The notes below the pieces were generated by a model. It saw only the letters and a program-made list of their open reading frames with translations, ran no database searches and was not told where the DNA came from. DNA of 64,000 bases from Arthrobacter sp. AQ5-06 (lineage in GTDB: Bacteria; Actinomycetota; Actinomycetes; Actinomycetales; Micrococcaceae), in NCBI RefSeq assembly GCF_003287955.1, contig NZ_QMKP01000005.1, forward strand, positions 62,001 to 126,000, given 5' to 3'. Made by a program: the position numbers and the translations under genes. Position 1 is the stretch's first letter. Every line of letters begins with the position of its first letter. Shown one piece after another: positions 17,366 to 24,979 of the stretch.

Positions 17366-19891
17366 ATGGCCGGCCCTAAGGAACGCGTCAGGGTGGCGGG
17401 GCGGGAACTGACCCTCACCAACCTGGACAAAATCATCTACCCGGAGACAGGCACCACCAAGGCCGACGTCCTGGCCTACTACGCCGCCGTGGCCCATGTC
17501 CTGATTCCCGCGGCGGCCAACCGGCCCGCCACCCGCAAGCGGTGGGTCAACGGTGTGGGTACCGCCGGGAAGCCCGGCGAGGTGTTCTTCCAGAAGAACC
17601 TGGAGGATTCAGCGCCCGGCTGGCTCCCGCGCGCTGCCATCAAGCACAAGGACCGGACCATCTACTACCCGATGGTGAACGATCCCGCCACGCTCACCTG
17701 GTTCGGCCAGATCAATTCGCTGGAAATCCATGTCCCCCAGTGGCAGGTGGACTCGCACGGCAAGCAGCTGAACCCGGACCGCCTGGTGCTGGACCTCGAT
17801 CCCGGCGACGGTGCCGGGCTGGAGGAATGCGCCGAGGTTGCCAGGCTGGCACGCGCCATCCTGCAGGACGTCGGCCTGGAACCTGTACCGGTGACCAGCG
17901 GCAGCAAGGGCATCCACCTTTACGCCGGCCTTGACGGGACGCAGACCTCCGATCAGATCTCGGATTTTGCCCACGAACTGGCCCGCGCACTGGAAGCGGA
18001 CCACCCGGATCTCGCCGTCAGCGACATGAAAAAGACACTGCGCAAAGGCAAGGTGCTGGTGGACTGGAGCCAGAACAGCGCCGCCAAAACCACCATCGTG
18101 CCGTACTCCCTGCGCGGCCGCCTCACCCCCACGGTGGCTGCCCCGCGGACCTGGCAGGAGATCGGTTCCGCCAAACTGCAGCACCTCGACTACAAAACCG
18201 TGCTGCGCCGGGTCAAGCCGGGCAAGGACCCGTTCGCCGCCGTCGGCCGCGGTGCCGGGCACCCTGGGGACACGGGGACCCCTAGTGCCAAGCCGGACGA
18301 CGGCGGCGCGCACGCCCGCCTGGAGCGGTACCGTTCGATGCGGGACCCGGACGCGACGCCGGAGCCGTTCTCCGGCGCCCCAGGGACCGGGGATACCTTT
18401 GTGATCCAGGAGCACCACGCGAGCAGGCTGCACTTCGATTTCCGGCTGGAGCACGAGGGCGTGCTGGTGTCGTGGGCCCTGCCGAAGGGCGTCCCGGAAT
18501 CCGGCGAGAAAAACCGTCTGGCGGTCCAGACCGAGGACCACCCCTTGGACTATGCCACTTTTGAGGGCACCATTCCCAAAGGCCAATACGGCGCCGGCGA
18601 AGTCACTATCTGGGACCACGGCACGTATGAACTGGAGAAATGGATCAACGGCCGGGAGGTCATCGCCACGTTGACCGGCGCTGAGGGCGGCGGTCTGCGC
18701 GGCACCAAGAAGTTCGCCCTCATCCACACCGGCCGGGGGCAGGGCGGAGACGGCGAAGGGCAATGGCTCATCCACCTGATGGACAAGGACCACCACACCT
18801 TTCATCCGCGGAGGGCTCCGGTGGAGGAGGATTCGGAGGGTGACCCTGCGGAAGCTTCGGCGGAGAACGACACTTCCGGGAATGAGCCTGCCGCGGACGA
18901 TTCCCCGGCCCCGGCCGCGTCTTCCCCACTTCGTGCTGAAGATTTCAGTCCCATGATGGCAACGTCCGGCACCGCCGCCGACCTTCACGGCAGCGACTGG
19001 CAGTTCGAGCTGAAGTGGGACGGGGTGCGTGCCCTGCTGGTCGCAGACGAAAGGAAGGTCCGGATCTTCAGCCGCAACGGCATCGACGTCACCGCAACCT
19101 ACCCCGAGCTTGCGGACCGGACCTGTTGGCCGGAGGGGCCGTTCGTCGCCGACGGTGAGATCATCGCCGTCGGGCCTTCCGGGAAACCTGACTTCGGGCT
19201 TCTCCAGGGACGCATGAAACTGACCCGGCCCGGCGACGTCGCGAGGGCCCGTGCAGCAATACCGGTCCGGCTGATGCTTTTTGACCTCCTGTCTGACGGC
19301 GGCGACGACCTTCGCCGGCTGCCTTTCGCGAGGCGGCGTCAGCGGCTGGAGGAGTTCCATCACCCGTCGGAGTGTCCCGTGGAGCTGTCCGCCGTCCTGA
19401 ACGAGAAGATCGAGCACATCCTGGAGAGCGCACAGGAGCTGGGCCTCGAGGGTGTGATGGCCAAACGGACCGACAGCCGCTACGTCAGCGGGCAACGGAC
19501 CCGGACATGGATCAAGATTAAGCTGCAACAGACCCAGGAAGTCGTGGTGGGTGGTTGGCGGCCGGGCAAAGGCGGGCGGCAGAGTTCGGTGGGTTCGCTG
19601 CTGGTGGGTATCCCCGACGGCAACAAGCTGCGCTATGTGGGTCGCGTGGGCAGTGGGTTCAGCATGCGCGAACTGGAGGAACTCCGGCAGAAAGTGGACG
19701 ATCTGGCGCGCAAGACGTCACCGTTCGACGACGTTCCCCGCGAGGATGCCTCGGACGCCCATTGGGTGACGCCCCGGCTGGTCGGCGAGGTGACTTTCGG
19801 GGAATGGACGGGCAGCGGCAAGCTCAGACATCCGGTGTGGCGGGGCTGGCGGCTGGACAAAACCGCTGAGGAAGTGGTGCCGGAGGCATAG
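17366..19891 (+). CDS. ligD: Multifunctional ATP-dependent DNA ligase LigD
   Basis: An 841-residue NHEJ ligase with three domains in the order polymerase, phosphoesterase, ligase, as in mycobacteria and opposite to the Pseudomonas order. The polymerase domain (about 1-290) has the metal-binding LDLDPGDG near residue 142. The 3'-phosphoesterase (about 330-480) has IQEHHASRLHFDFRLE. The ligase domain begins near 525, and Lys550 in FELKWDGVRALL is the adenylation site. The OB fold at the C-terminus holds GGWRPGKGGRQSSVGSLLVG. An acidic linker (residues 485-520) separates the last two domains. The start ATG at 17366 has GGAGGTG upstream. It pairs with the divergent ku. Confidence 0.95.
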   Translation: MAGPKERVRVAGRELTLTNLDKIIYPETGTTKADVLAYYAAVAHVLIPAAANRPATRKRWVNGVGTAGKPGEVFFQKNLEDSAPGWLPRAAIKHKDRTIYYPMVNDPATLTWFGQINSLEIHVPQWQVDSHGKQLNPDRLVLDLDPGDGAGLEECAEVARLARAILQDVGLEPVPVTSGSKGIHLYAGLDGTQTSDQISDFAHELARALEADHPDLAVSDMKKTLRKGKVLVDWSQNSAAKTTIVPYSLRGRLTPTVAAPRTWQEIGSAKLQHLDYKTVLRRVKPGKDPFAAVGRGAGHPGDTGTPSAKPDDGGAHARLERYRSMRDPDATPEPFSGAPGTGDTFVIQEHHASRLHFDFRLEHEGVLVSWALPKGVPESGEKNRLAVQTEDHPLDYATFEGTIPKGQYGAGEVTIWDHGTYELEKWINGREVIATLTGAEGGGLRGTKKFALIHTGRGQGGDGEGQWLIHLMDKDHHTFHPRRAPVEEDSEGDPAEASAENDTSGNEPAADDSPAPAASSPLRAEDFSPMMATSGTAADLHGSDWQFELKWDGVRALLVADERKVRIFSRNGIDVTATYPELADRTCWPEGPFVADGEIIAVGPSGKPDFGLLQGRMKLTRPGDVARARAAIPVRLMLFDLLSDGGDDLRRLPFARRRQRLEEFHHPSECPVELSAVLNEKIEHILESAQELGLEGVMAKRTDSRYVSGQRTRTWIKIKLQQTQEVVVGGWRPGKGGRQSSVGSLLVGIPDGNKLRYVGRVGSGFSMRELEELRQKVDDLARKTSPFDDVPREDASDAHWVTPRLVGEVTFGEWTGSGKLRHPVWRGWRLDKTAEEVVPEA

Positions 19892-19925
19892 CACCTCCAC
19901 GACGCCCAAATTTTCCTGGGACACG

Positions 19926-19971
19926 CAAAAGACCTGGCGACGCCCGAATACGGGTGTCGCCAGGTCTTTTG
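19926..19971. terminator. Bidirectional terminator after ligD
   Basis: A 21-bp stem (CAAAAGACCTGGCGACGCCC and onward, with one G-T pair) and a 4-nt loop AATA. It ends in TTTT on the plus strand and TTTT on the minus strand, so it can serve both ligD and the convergent small gene. Confidence 0.88.
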
Positions 19972-20012
19972 TGTGTCCTCAGTTCAGGTGCGGGTCGCCA
20001 ACGCGGGTGTTC

Positions 20013-20273
20013 CTATGACGAGTGCGGCATCTGCGGGCGGCCGGTGCGGTGCACTGCCGTGACTGCAGCTTCGTGGCCCGTACGGCCGTGGTCTGTACCC
20101 TGCTCTTTGGGGTGGCGGCGCTTGCCGTTGCCGTCCGGCCAGTGCTGCTCGCCGGCCATCGCCGTGGTCACCGCAATGGTGGCCGGTCCCGGCATGGACT
20201 GTGTTTCCATGCCTGCCGCGAGATGGTCCGCGACCTCCGGTTCGATTTTTGATCCAGCATGTTTTTCAGCCAT
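20013..20273 (-). CDS. Small hydrophilic protein of unknown function
   Basis: An 86-residue hydrophilic protein rich in His, Gly and Thr, with no membrane segment and no motif that I recognise. The ATG at 20273 is preceded by GGAAGGAAG, a good ribosome site, and the reading frame has codon use like its neighbours. This is why I accept it despite its small size. It lies in the same direction as the following 70-residue gene, so the two may form one unit of small stress-type proteins beside the NHEJ locus. No function can be given. Confidence 0.5.
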   Translation of the reverse strand: MAEKHAGSKIEPEVADHLAAGMETQSMPGPATIAVTTAMAGEQHWPDGNGKRRHPKEQGTDHGRTGHEAAVTAVHRTGRPQMPHSS

Positions 20274-20343
20274 TTTTCTTCCTTCCGCAATGAAATGAAG
20301 TGGTTACCAATAGTAGGTCTGGCGTGCTGTCCGGGCGCTGGAA

Positions 20344-20556
20344 TTACCAGCGGACCTTCTTTTCGGCCGGGCCCTGCTTGCCGCTGGCGTGCGTGGGCTT
20401 GTGGCTCTTGCCGACGCTCTGCAGCCCGGCGTCGCCGCCGCGGGATTTGCTGGCGAGCATGGACCGCTGCGCTTCGGTCAGCCCGGCCCGGATGCCCTTG
20501 GCATCGGCATCGTCCGGCGTGGATTCGGGCTGGCTGGGAGTGTTGTTTTCAGTCAT
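20344..20556 (-). CDS. Small charged protein of unknown function
   Basis: A 70-residue protein. It has a polar N-terminus (MTENNTPSQPESTPDDADAK), one predicted helix (GIRAGLTEAQRSMLASKSRG) and a basic C-terminal tail (KSHKPTHASGKQGPAEKKVRW). GAAAGG stands about 8 nt before the ATG at 20556. It has no membrane segment, and I recognise no domain. Its composition suggests a disordered protein. It is probably co-transcribed with the 86-residue gene 70 bp downstream. Confidence 0.55.
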   Translation of the reverse strand: MTENNTPSQPESTPDDADAKGIRAGLTEAQRSMLASKSRGGDAGLQSVGKSHKPTHASGKQGPAEKKVRW

Positions 20557-21058
20557 TTGGTGGAACCTTTCTGAGGAGAATCAGTGTGTCTGACGAGATC
20601 AGCAGGGACGGGACCGGTGGTACCAGGCCGCAGGCGTCCGCCTACTCAAAAATCAGTGTTCCCATGGCTCAACAATAGGCAGTTTCAGCCTCGGTTGTGA
20701 ACCCCGGGTTTCTGGCCTGTCCATGGGCCGGGTGGCGGTCTGCGCAGCGGCCGGGACTGCGGCCCGGATGGCCGTGGCGGCTGTCACATTTCCGCGCGAA
20801 TCAGGGGCAAAATGGCCCCAAAAGTGCGTCGTGAACAAAAAGATTCGGGAACGCTGGGCCCGAATCGCCCGAATCCCAGTGATAACGGGGCGAGAGCAGC
20901 CAAAAGAAATCCCTGAATACCGGTGGAAACCCTCTCCGAGGAGGGCACTTTACGGTACAACCCTCTCATTTGCCATGGAATTCGCGTAAAATTGAAAGCC
21001 TGCCCGGAGCGGGGCAGCTACAAGTCGCAAGCAAATGACCTCCACAGGAGTTGCCTAA
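20557..21058. other. Intergenic region before the MHS transporter
   Basis: These 502 bp carry no gene that I can support. The 3' part must contain the promoter and leader of the transporter gene. A small GC hairpin (CTGCCCGGAGCGGGGCAG) lies near 21000, and CAGGAG sits just before the start at 21059. I see no clear -35/-10 pair and no operator. Confidence 0.4.
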
Positions 21059-22654
21059 ATGCCCACAGACCGAAGCGTAACCGACTCTTCAGCAGGCGTG
21101 AACAACGCCAGCGGAACCAATAGCATCGCACCCCAGGGTGCGCGGCAACCAAAGATACTTGCACGGCGCCGGCTCAAAGAGTCCGACGTAAATGTTGTAA
21201 ACCAGCCCATGCTGAAAAAAGCACTCGGCGGAACCATCGTGGGTAACACCATGGAATGGTTCGACGTCGGTGTATTCGGCTACCTGATCACCACCATGGG
21301 ACCGGTCTTCCTTCCGGAGGCCGACAAGTCCGTCCAGACATTGTTCCTGCTGGGAACGTTCGCCGCCACCTTCATTGCCCGTCCACTCGGCGGCGTCGTG
21401 TTCGGCTGGCTCGGTGACAAGATCGGGCGGCAAAAGGTACTCGCCGCAACACTGATGATTATGGCTGCGAGCACGTTCGCCGTCGGACTGCTGCCCGGAT
21501 ACGCGCAGATCGGCATCTGGGCCGCTGCGCTGCTGGTAATCCTGAAGCTCGTACAGGGCTTCTCCACCGGCGGTGAATACGCCGGCGCCACCACCTTCGT
21601 GAGCGAATACGCCCCGGATAAGCGCCGTGGATTCTTTGCAAGCTTCCTGGACTTGGGCAGCTACCTTGGCTTTGCCCTGGGTGCGGCGCTGGTTTCAGTC
21701 CTGCAGTTGACCCTTGGCCAGACTGCCATGGAGGAATGGGCCTGGCGCATTCCCTTCCTGGTTGCAGGTCCGCTGGGCCTCATCGCCATCTACTTCCGGA
21801 ACAAGATCGAGGAATCCCCTCAGTTCCAGGCCACTCTCGATGCCCAGGAATCCATCGGAAAGGCCGCCGCAGCAGCGGACGTGGACGCCGCCAAGAGTCC
21901 GGTCGGAATCGTCAAGGCCTACTGGCGCTCCCTCATTGTGGCCATGATCCTTGTTGCCGCGGCCAACACCGCCGGCTACGCGTTGACGTCTTACATGCCG
22001 ACGTACCTCACCGAGTCAAAGGGCTACGATCCCGTCCACGGAACGCTGCTGACCATCCCCGTGCTGGTCATCATGAGCCTCTGCATTCCCCTGACCGGGA
22101 AGCTGTCCGACCGCATCGGCCGCCGTCCCGTGCTGTGGATCGGCGCCATCAGCACCGTAGTGCTGGCAACCCCGGCGTTCCTGCTGATCGGCATCGGCGG
22201 CGTCTGGTCCACGCTGGCAGGCCTCTCGCTGATCGCCTTCCCAGTGACGTTCTATGTTGCCAACCTCGCCTCGGCATTGCCCGCGCAGTTCCCCACGGCC
22301 AACAGGTACAGCGCCATGGGTATCGCCTATAACTTCGCCGTTGCCATCTTCGGAGGCACCACCCCGTTCATCGTTGCCGCGCTGATCACGGCGACCGGCG
22401 ATGACATGATGCCGGCCTACTACCTGATGGCCACTTCGGCCATCGGCGCAGTGGCGATCTACTTCCTCAAGGAATCGGCGCAGCGCCCGCTGCCGGGCTC
22501 CATGCCCAGCGTGGACACCCAGGCTGAGGCACGCGAGCTCGTTGCCACCCAGGACGAGAACCCGCTGATCGATCTGGACGACATGCCGTTCGAAACCCAG
22601 GACATCACCGACGCCTCGGCAGCCTCGGCCGCCAAGGTTCCGGCCGGAGTCTAA
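21059..22654 (+). CDS. MHS-family MFS transporter (proline/betaine ProP type)
   Basis: A 531-residue metabolite:H+ symporter of the major facilitator superfamily. A hydrophilic N-terminal tail of about 55 residues precedes LGGTIVGNTMEWFDVGVFGY, the helix-1 signature of this family (GNxxEWFD). The loop motif GWLGDKIGRQKVL and the QGFSTGGEYAGATTFVSEYAP segment in helix 5 are also typical of ProP/ShiA/KgtP-like proteins. The C-terminal tail is acidic. Substrates of the family include proline, glycine betaine, shikimate and dicarboxylates; the sequence does not settle which. CAGGAG precedes the ATG. Confidence 0.87.
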   Translation: MPTDRSVTDSSAGVNNASGTNSIAPQGARQPKILARRRLKESDVNVVNQPMLKKALGGTIVGNTMEWFDVGVFGYLITTMGPVFLPEADKSVQTLFLLGTFAATFIARPLGGVVFGWLGDKIGRQKVLAATLMIMAASTFAVGLLPGYAQIGIWAAALLVILKLVQGFSTGGEYAGATTFVSEYAPDKRRGFFASFLDLGSYLGFALGAALVSVLQLTLGQTAMEEWAWRIPFLVAGPLGLIAIYFRNKIEESPQFQATLDAQESIGKAAAAADVDAAKSPVGIVKAYWRSLIVAMILVAAANTAGYALTSYMPTYLTESKGYDPVHGTLLTIPVLVIMSLCIPLTGKLSDRIGRRPVLWIGAISTVVLATPAFLLIGIGGVWSTLAGLSLIAFPVTFYVANLASALPAQFPTANRYSAMGIAYNFAVAIFGGTTPFIVAALITATGDDMMPAYYLMATSAIGAVAIYFLKESAQRPLPGSMPSVDTQAEARELVATQDENPLIDLDDMPFETQDITDASAASAAKVPAGV

Positions 22655-22710
22655 GCAACAAACCACAACAGCAAACCGGCCTGTCCGGGCCGTCTTGTAG
22701 CCCGCGCTCA

Positions 22711-22761
22711 AAGGCCCGTCCCGCGCGCTTTCCTTGGGGGAAAGCACGAAGGGCGGGCCTT
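22711..22761. terminator. Stem-loop after the MHS transporter
   Basis: AAGGCCCGTCCC at 22711-22722 pairs imperfectly with GGGCGGGCCTT ending at 22761. An inner hairpin CTTTCCTTGGGGGAAAG lies between them. It resembles a terminator but lacks a T-run. Confidence 0.5.
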
Positions 22762-22880
22762 AGCCGTGCCCGACCCGGCTCGGCCCGGCCCAAACGACGC
22801 CCTGTGACCCAGCTAATGGTGACCATTCCGGGCTTCTGCTAATTTTCGAACAAGGGTCTGATTGATGGGAGGTGTTGGCT

Positions 22881-23960
22881 GTGCGCAGAGTCATGGCCCA
22901 TGCCCGCACGCTGCATGCGCTGGGCCCGGCGAACAACGACCGGCTCTCGGCCCTACGGGTTGCCCTCAGCGTGGCCGTACCTTCCCTGGTACTCCTGGTC
23001 ATCGGCCGCCCCGAGCTCAGCATGTACGCGGTATTCGGCGCCCTGACCGGCATGTACGGACGCTCGGAATCCCACCAGCTTCGCCTCAAGCACCAGGCGC
23101 AGGCGGCTGTGGTCCTGGTCAGCGGCATCACGGTGGGCGTGTTCCTATCCGTCAACCATGTCCACTCCTGGTGGCTGGTGCTGGTGGAGGCCATACTGGC
23201 CGGTGTCGGTTCCCTCTTCTCCGACAAGGTGCGGCTCAAGCCGAACGGACCGTTCTTCGGCATCCTGGCACTGGGCGCCTGCGCCTCGGTCCCGACGAGC
23301 GTGCCGTTCCTGACGGCCGTGGTGATCGGTGCAGCCTCGGCCGCGTTCTCGATCCTGGTGGGCTTCGCTGGCTGGCTGCGGGTCCGGGCCTGGCAGGCGG
23401 GCGCCATGCGTGATGTTCCACATCTCAGAGGGGAACTCCGGCAGGCCGCGCTGGTGCACGCCGCCCGCTATGTCCTGGCCGTCGGTGCCGCCGGCGCCTG
23501 CGGCGTGCTGAGCGGCAGCGGCCACCCGCACTGGGCCATGGCCGCCGCCGCCGTCCCCCTCGCAGGGGCCGACCTGCCCAGCCGCGTCCACCGCGGGATC
23601 CACCGCATCGTGGGGACGTTCGTCGGTTTGGCGCTGGTCGCCGTCGTGATTTTCCCGGGGCCACTGTCCCCCCTGCAGTATTTCCCCGGCCACGCCGCCG
23701 CCGTACTGGCGCTGCTGGTGATCGCGTTCCAGTTCCCTACCGAGCTGTTTATGGCGCGGCACTACGGCTGGGCCATGGTCTTCTTCACCCCGGTGATCCT
23801 GCTTATGACACAGCTTGCCGCGCCCGCGGACCCGGGCCTGCTGGTCACCGAACGCGCGGTGGAGACCTTTGTGGGCGCGCTCGTGGGAATCGCCGTGGTG
23901 GTGGCCGTCCGCGCACCGCGGAAGGCTACTGCTTCGGGCGTCGGGGCGGACCGGACGTAA
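22881..23960 (+). CDS. FUSC family membrane protein
   Basis: A 359-residue integral membrane protein with the duplicated hydrophobic architecture of the FUSC (fusaric-acid-resistance-like) family: about five to six segments in each half, joined by the polar stretch GWLRVRAWQAGAMRDVPHLRGELRQ. The RVALSVAVPSLVLLVIGRPELSMYAVFGALTGMYG segment near the N-terminus is typical. I prefer the GTG at 22881, which has GGAGG 8 nt upstream; GTG at 22872 and ATG at 22893 are alternatives. Its last 35 bp overlap the end of the convergent SDR gene. It may export aromatic or weak acids; this is inference from the family. Confidence 0.8.
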   Translation: MRRVMAHARTLHALGPANNDRLSALRVALSVAVPSLVLLVIGRPELSMYAVFGALTGMYGRSESHQLRLKHQAQAAVVLVSGITVGVFLSVNHVHSWWLVLVEAILAGVGSLFSDKVRLKPNGPFFGILALGACASVPTSVPFLTAVVIGAASAAFSILVGFAGWLRVRAWQAGAMRDVPHLRGELRQAALVHAARYVLAVGAAGACGVLSGSGHPHWAMAAAAVPLAGADLPSRVHRGIHRIVGTFVGLALVAVVIFPGPLSPLQYFPGHAAAVLALLVIAFQFPTELFMARHYGWAMVFFTPVILLMTQLAAPADPGLLVTERAVETFVGALVGIAVVVAVRAPRKATASGVGADRT

Positions 23961-24693
23961 GCCGAGCCGGCAGCACGCGCGAGATGGCGGCCACCAGTTT
24001 GTAGCGTTTGGTGGGGATCGAGACGGCCTTCCCGCTGGCATTGTCGGCCAGGCCATCCCGGACCACCCCGTCCGCCCGCAGCCACATCCAGTGCGGGGCC
24101 ACCGACTTGTCCATGCCCATGCGGTCGTGGAATTCGGTGTGCGTGAACCCGGGGCACAGGGCCGTCACGTGCACGCCTCGCGGTCCATAGGCAAGGTTGG
24201 CCCAGCGGCTGAAGCTGACCTGCCAGGCTTTCGCAGCCGAGTAGCTGCCGCGGTTGGCGAAAGCCGCCACGCTGGCCACGTTGATGATCCGGCCGGAATG
24301 CCGTTCCAGCATCCCTTGCAGGGCGGCATGGCAAAGCTCCATGGGGGTCTGCACGTGCAGGCGCAGGTGCCGTTTCTCGTCCTCCAAGGAATTGTTTTCG
24401 AACGAATGCAGCAGCCCGATCCCCGCATTGTTCACCAGGACTTCAACCGGCTGCGCAGCATCCGTGAGGCGCCCGACGACGGCAGCCACCCCGGCGTCGT
24501 CCGTCAGGTCGGCGGGCAGCACCTCAGTGGAAACGCTGTAATCACGCTCGAGTTCATCGGCGATCTGCCGGAGCCTGGCGGCGTCGCGGGCCACCAGCAC
24601 CATGTGGTGGCCTTCCTGCGCGAGCTGGCGGGCGAACTCCGCTCCCAGCCCAGCGGTTGCCCCTGTTACGAGCGCGGTGGTTGGTGTCTTCAT
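23926..24693 (-). CDS. SDR family oxidoreductase
   Basis: A 255-residue short-chain dehydrogenase/reductase with a Rossmann fold. The cofactor motif TGATAGLG lies at residues 10-17. NNAG marks the central strand, and the catalytic residues are the Ser of NVASVAAF and the Tyr and Lys of YSAAK. The Arg in VARDAARL favours NADP(H). The C-terminal part (GPHWMW-like, then ISRVLPARL) resembles the DltE/YqjQ group of SDRs acting on lipophilic substrates. The substrate is unknown. It overlaps the FUSC gene tail-to-tail. Confidence 0.85.
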   Translation of the reverse strand: MKTPTTALVTGATAGLGAEFARQLAQEGHHMVLVARDAARLRQIADELERDYSVSTEVLPADLTDDAGVAAVVGRLTDAAQPVEVLVNNAGIGLLHSFENNSLEDEKRHLRLHVQTPMELCHAALQGMLERHSGRIINVASVAAFANRGSYSAAKAWQVSFSRWANLAYGPRGVHVTALCPGFTHTEFHDRMGMDKSVAPHWMWLRADGVVRDGLADNASGKAVSIPTKRYKLVAAISRVLPARLTSGPPRRPKQ

Positions 24694-24711
24694 GCGCCCA
24701 GACTAGCGGTG

Positions 24712-24870
24712 TTACGCAGCCGGCGGCTGGTACAGACCGAAGGCCGAGCCCTGGTCGTCTTTGCACAGCTTGAATCTGCCGTACTCCGCCGGGTTGTCCT
24801 CCTGGGCCCAGCTCCGTGGCATCCACCGAGCCAGCTGACCCTGGGCTGAGCCCACGGTCCAGCACTCGCA
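24712..24870 (-). pseudogene. Remnant of a VOC (glyoxalase-fold) protein
   Basis: On the minus strand the last 50 or so codons of an open frame read WMPRSWAQEDNPAEYG followed by RFKLCKDDQGSAFGLYQP, then a stop at 24712. This is the usual end of a VOC/PhnB-like protein (GRF...DDQG..FGLYQP). The N-terminal three quarters are missing, because the frame upstream runs into the inverted repeat at 24884-24975. No start with a ribosome site is present. I regard it as a relic, with moderate doubt. Confidence 0.45.
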
Positions 24871-24883
24871 GCGGCCTGCTGCC

Positions 24884-24975
24884 GGATTCTGCTCCATCAT
24901 TCCCTTATGCCCCGGGACCGGGCCCGGAATCACGGGCCCACCTGGCCGAAACCCGCGAATGATGGAGCAGAATCC
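24884..24975. repeat. 92-bp inverted-repeat element between the VOC relic and desD
   Basis: Perfect 19-bp arms (GGATTCTGCTCCATCATTC at 24884-24902 and its complement at 24957-24975) flank a GC-rich 54-nt centre containing CCCGGGACCGGGCCCGG. It could act as a terminator for the desABCD transcript but has no T-run. It is more like a small mobile or REP-type repeat. Confidence 0.65.
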
Positions 24976-24979
24976 GACG

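Noticed and set aside
17609..19528. 639-codon minus-strand frame opposite ligD
   Set aside because: LigD domains are unambiguous on the plus strand; the antisense frame shows no family pattern.
22016..22747. Long minus-strand frame opposite the MHS transporter (243 codons)
   Set aside because: It is the antisense shadow of a clear transporter gene; its composition (His, Arg, Gly, Asp) is typical of reverse-frame GC-rich sequence.
21059..24693. Possible mobile island between the NHEJ locus and the siderophore operon
   Set aside because: There is no integrase, transposase, tRNA or direct-repeat border, and base composition looks like the neighbours.
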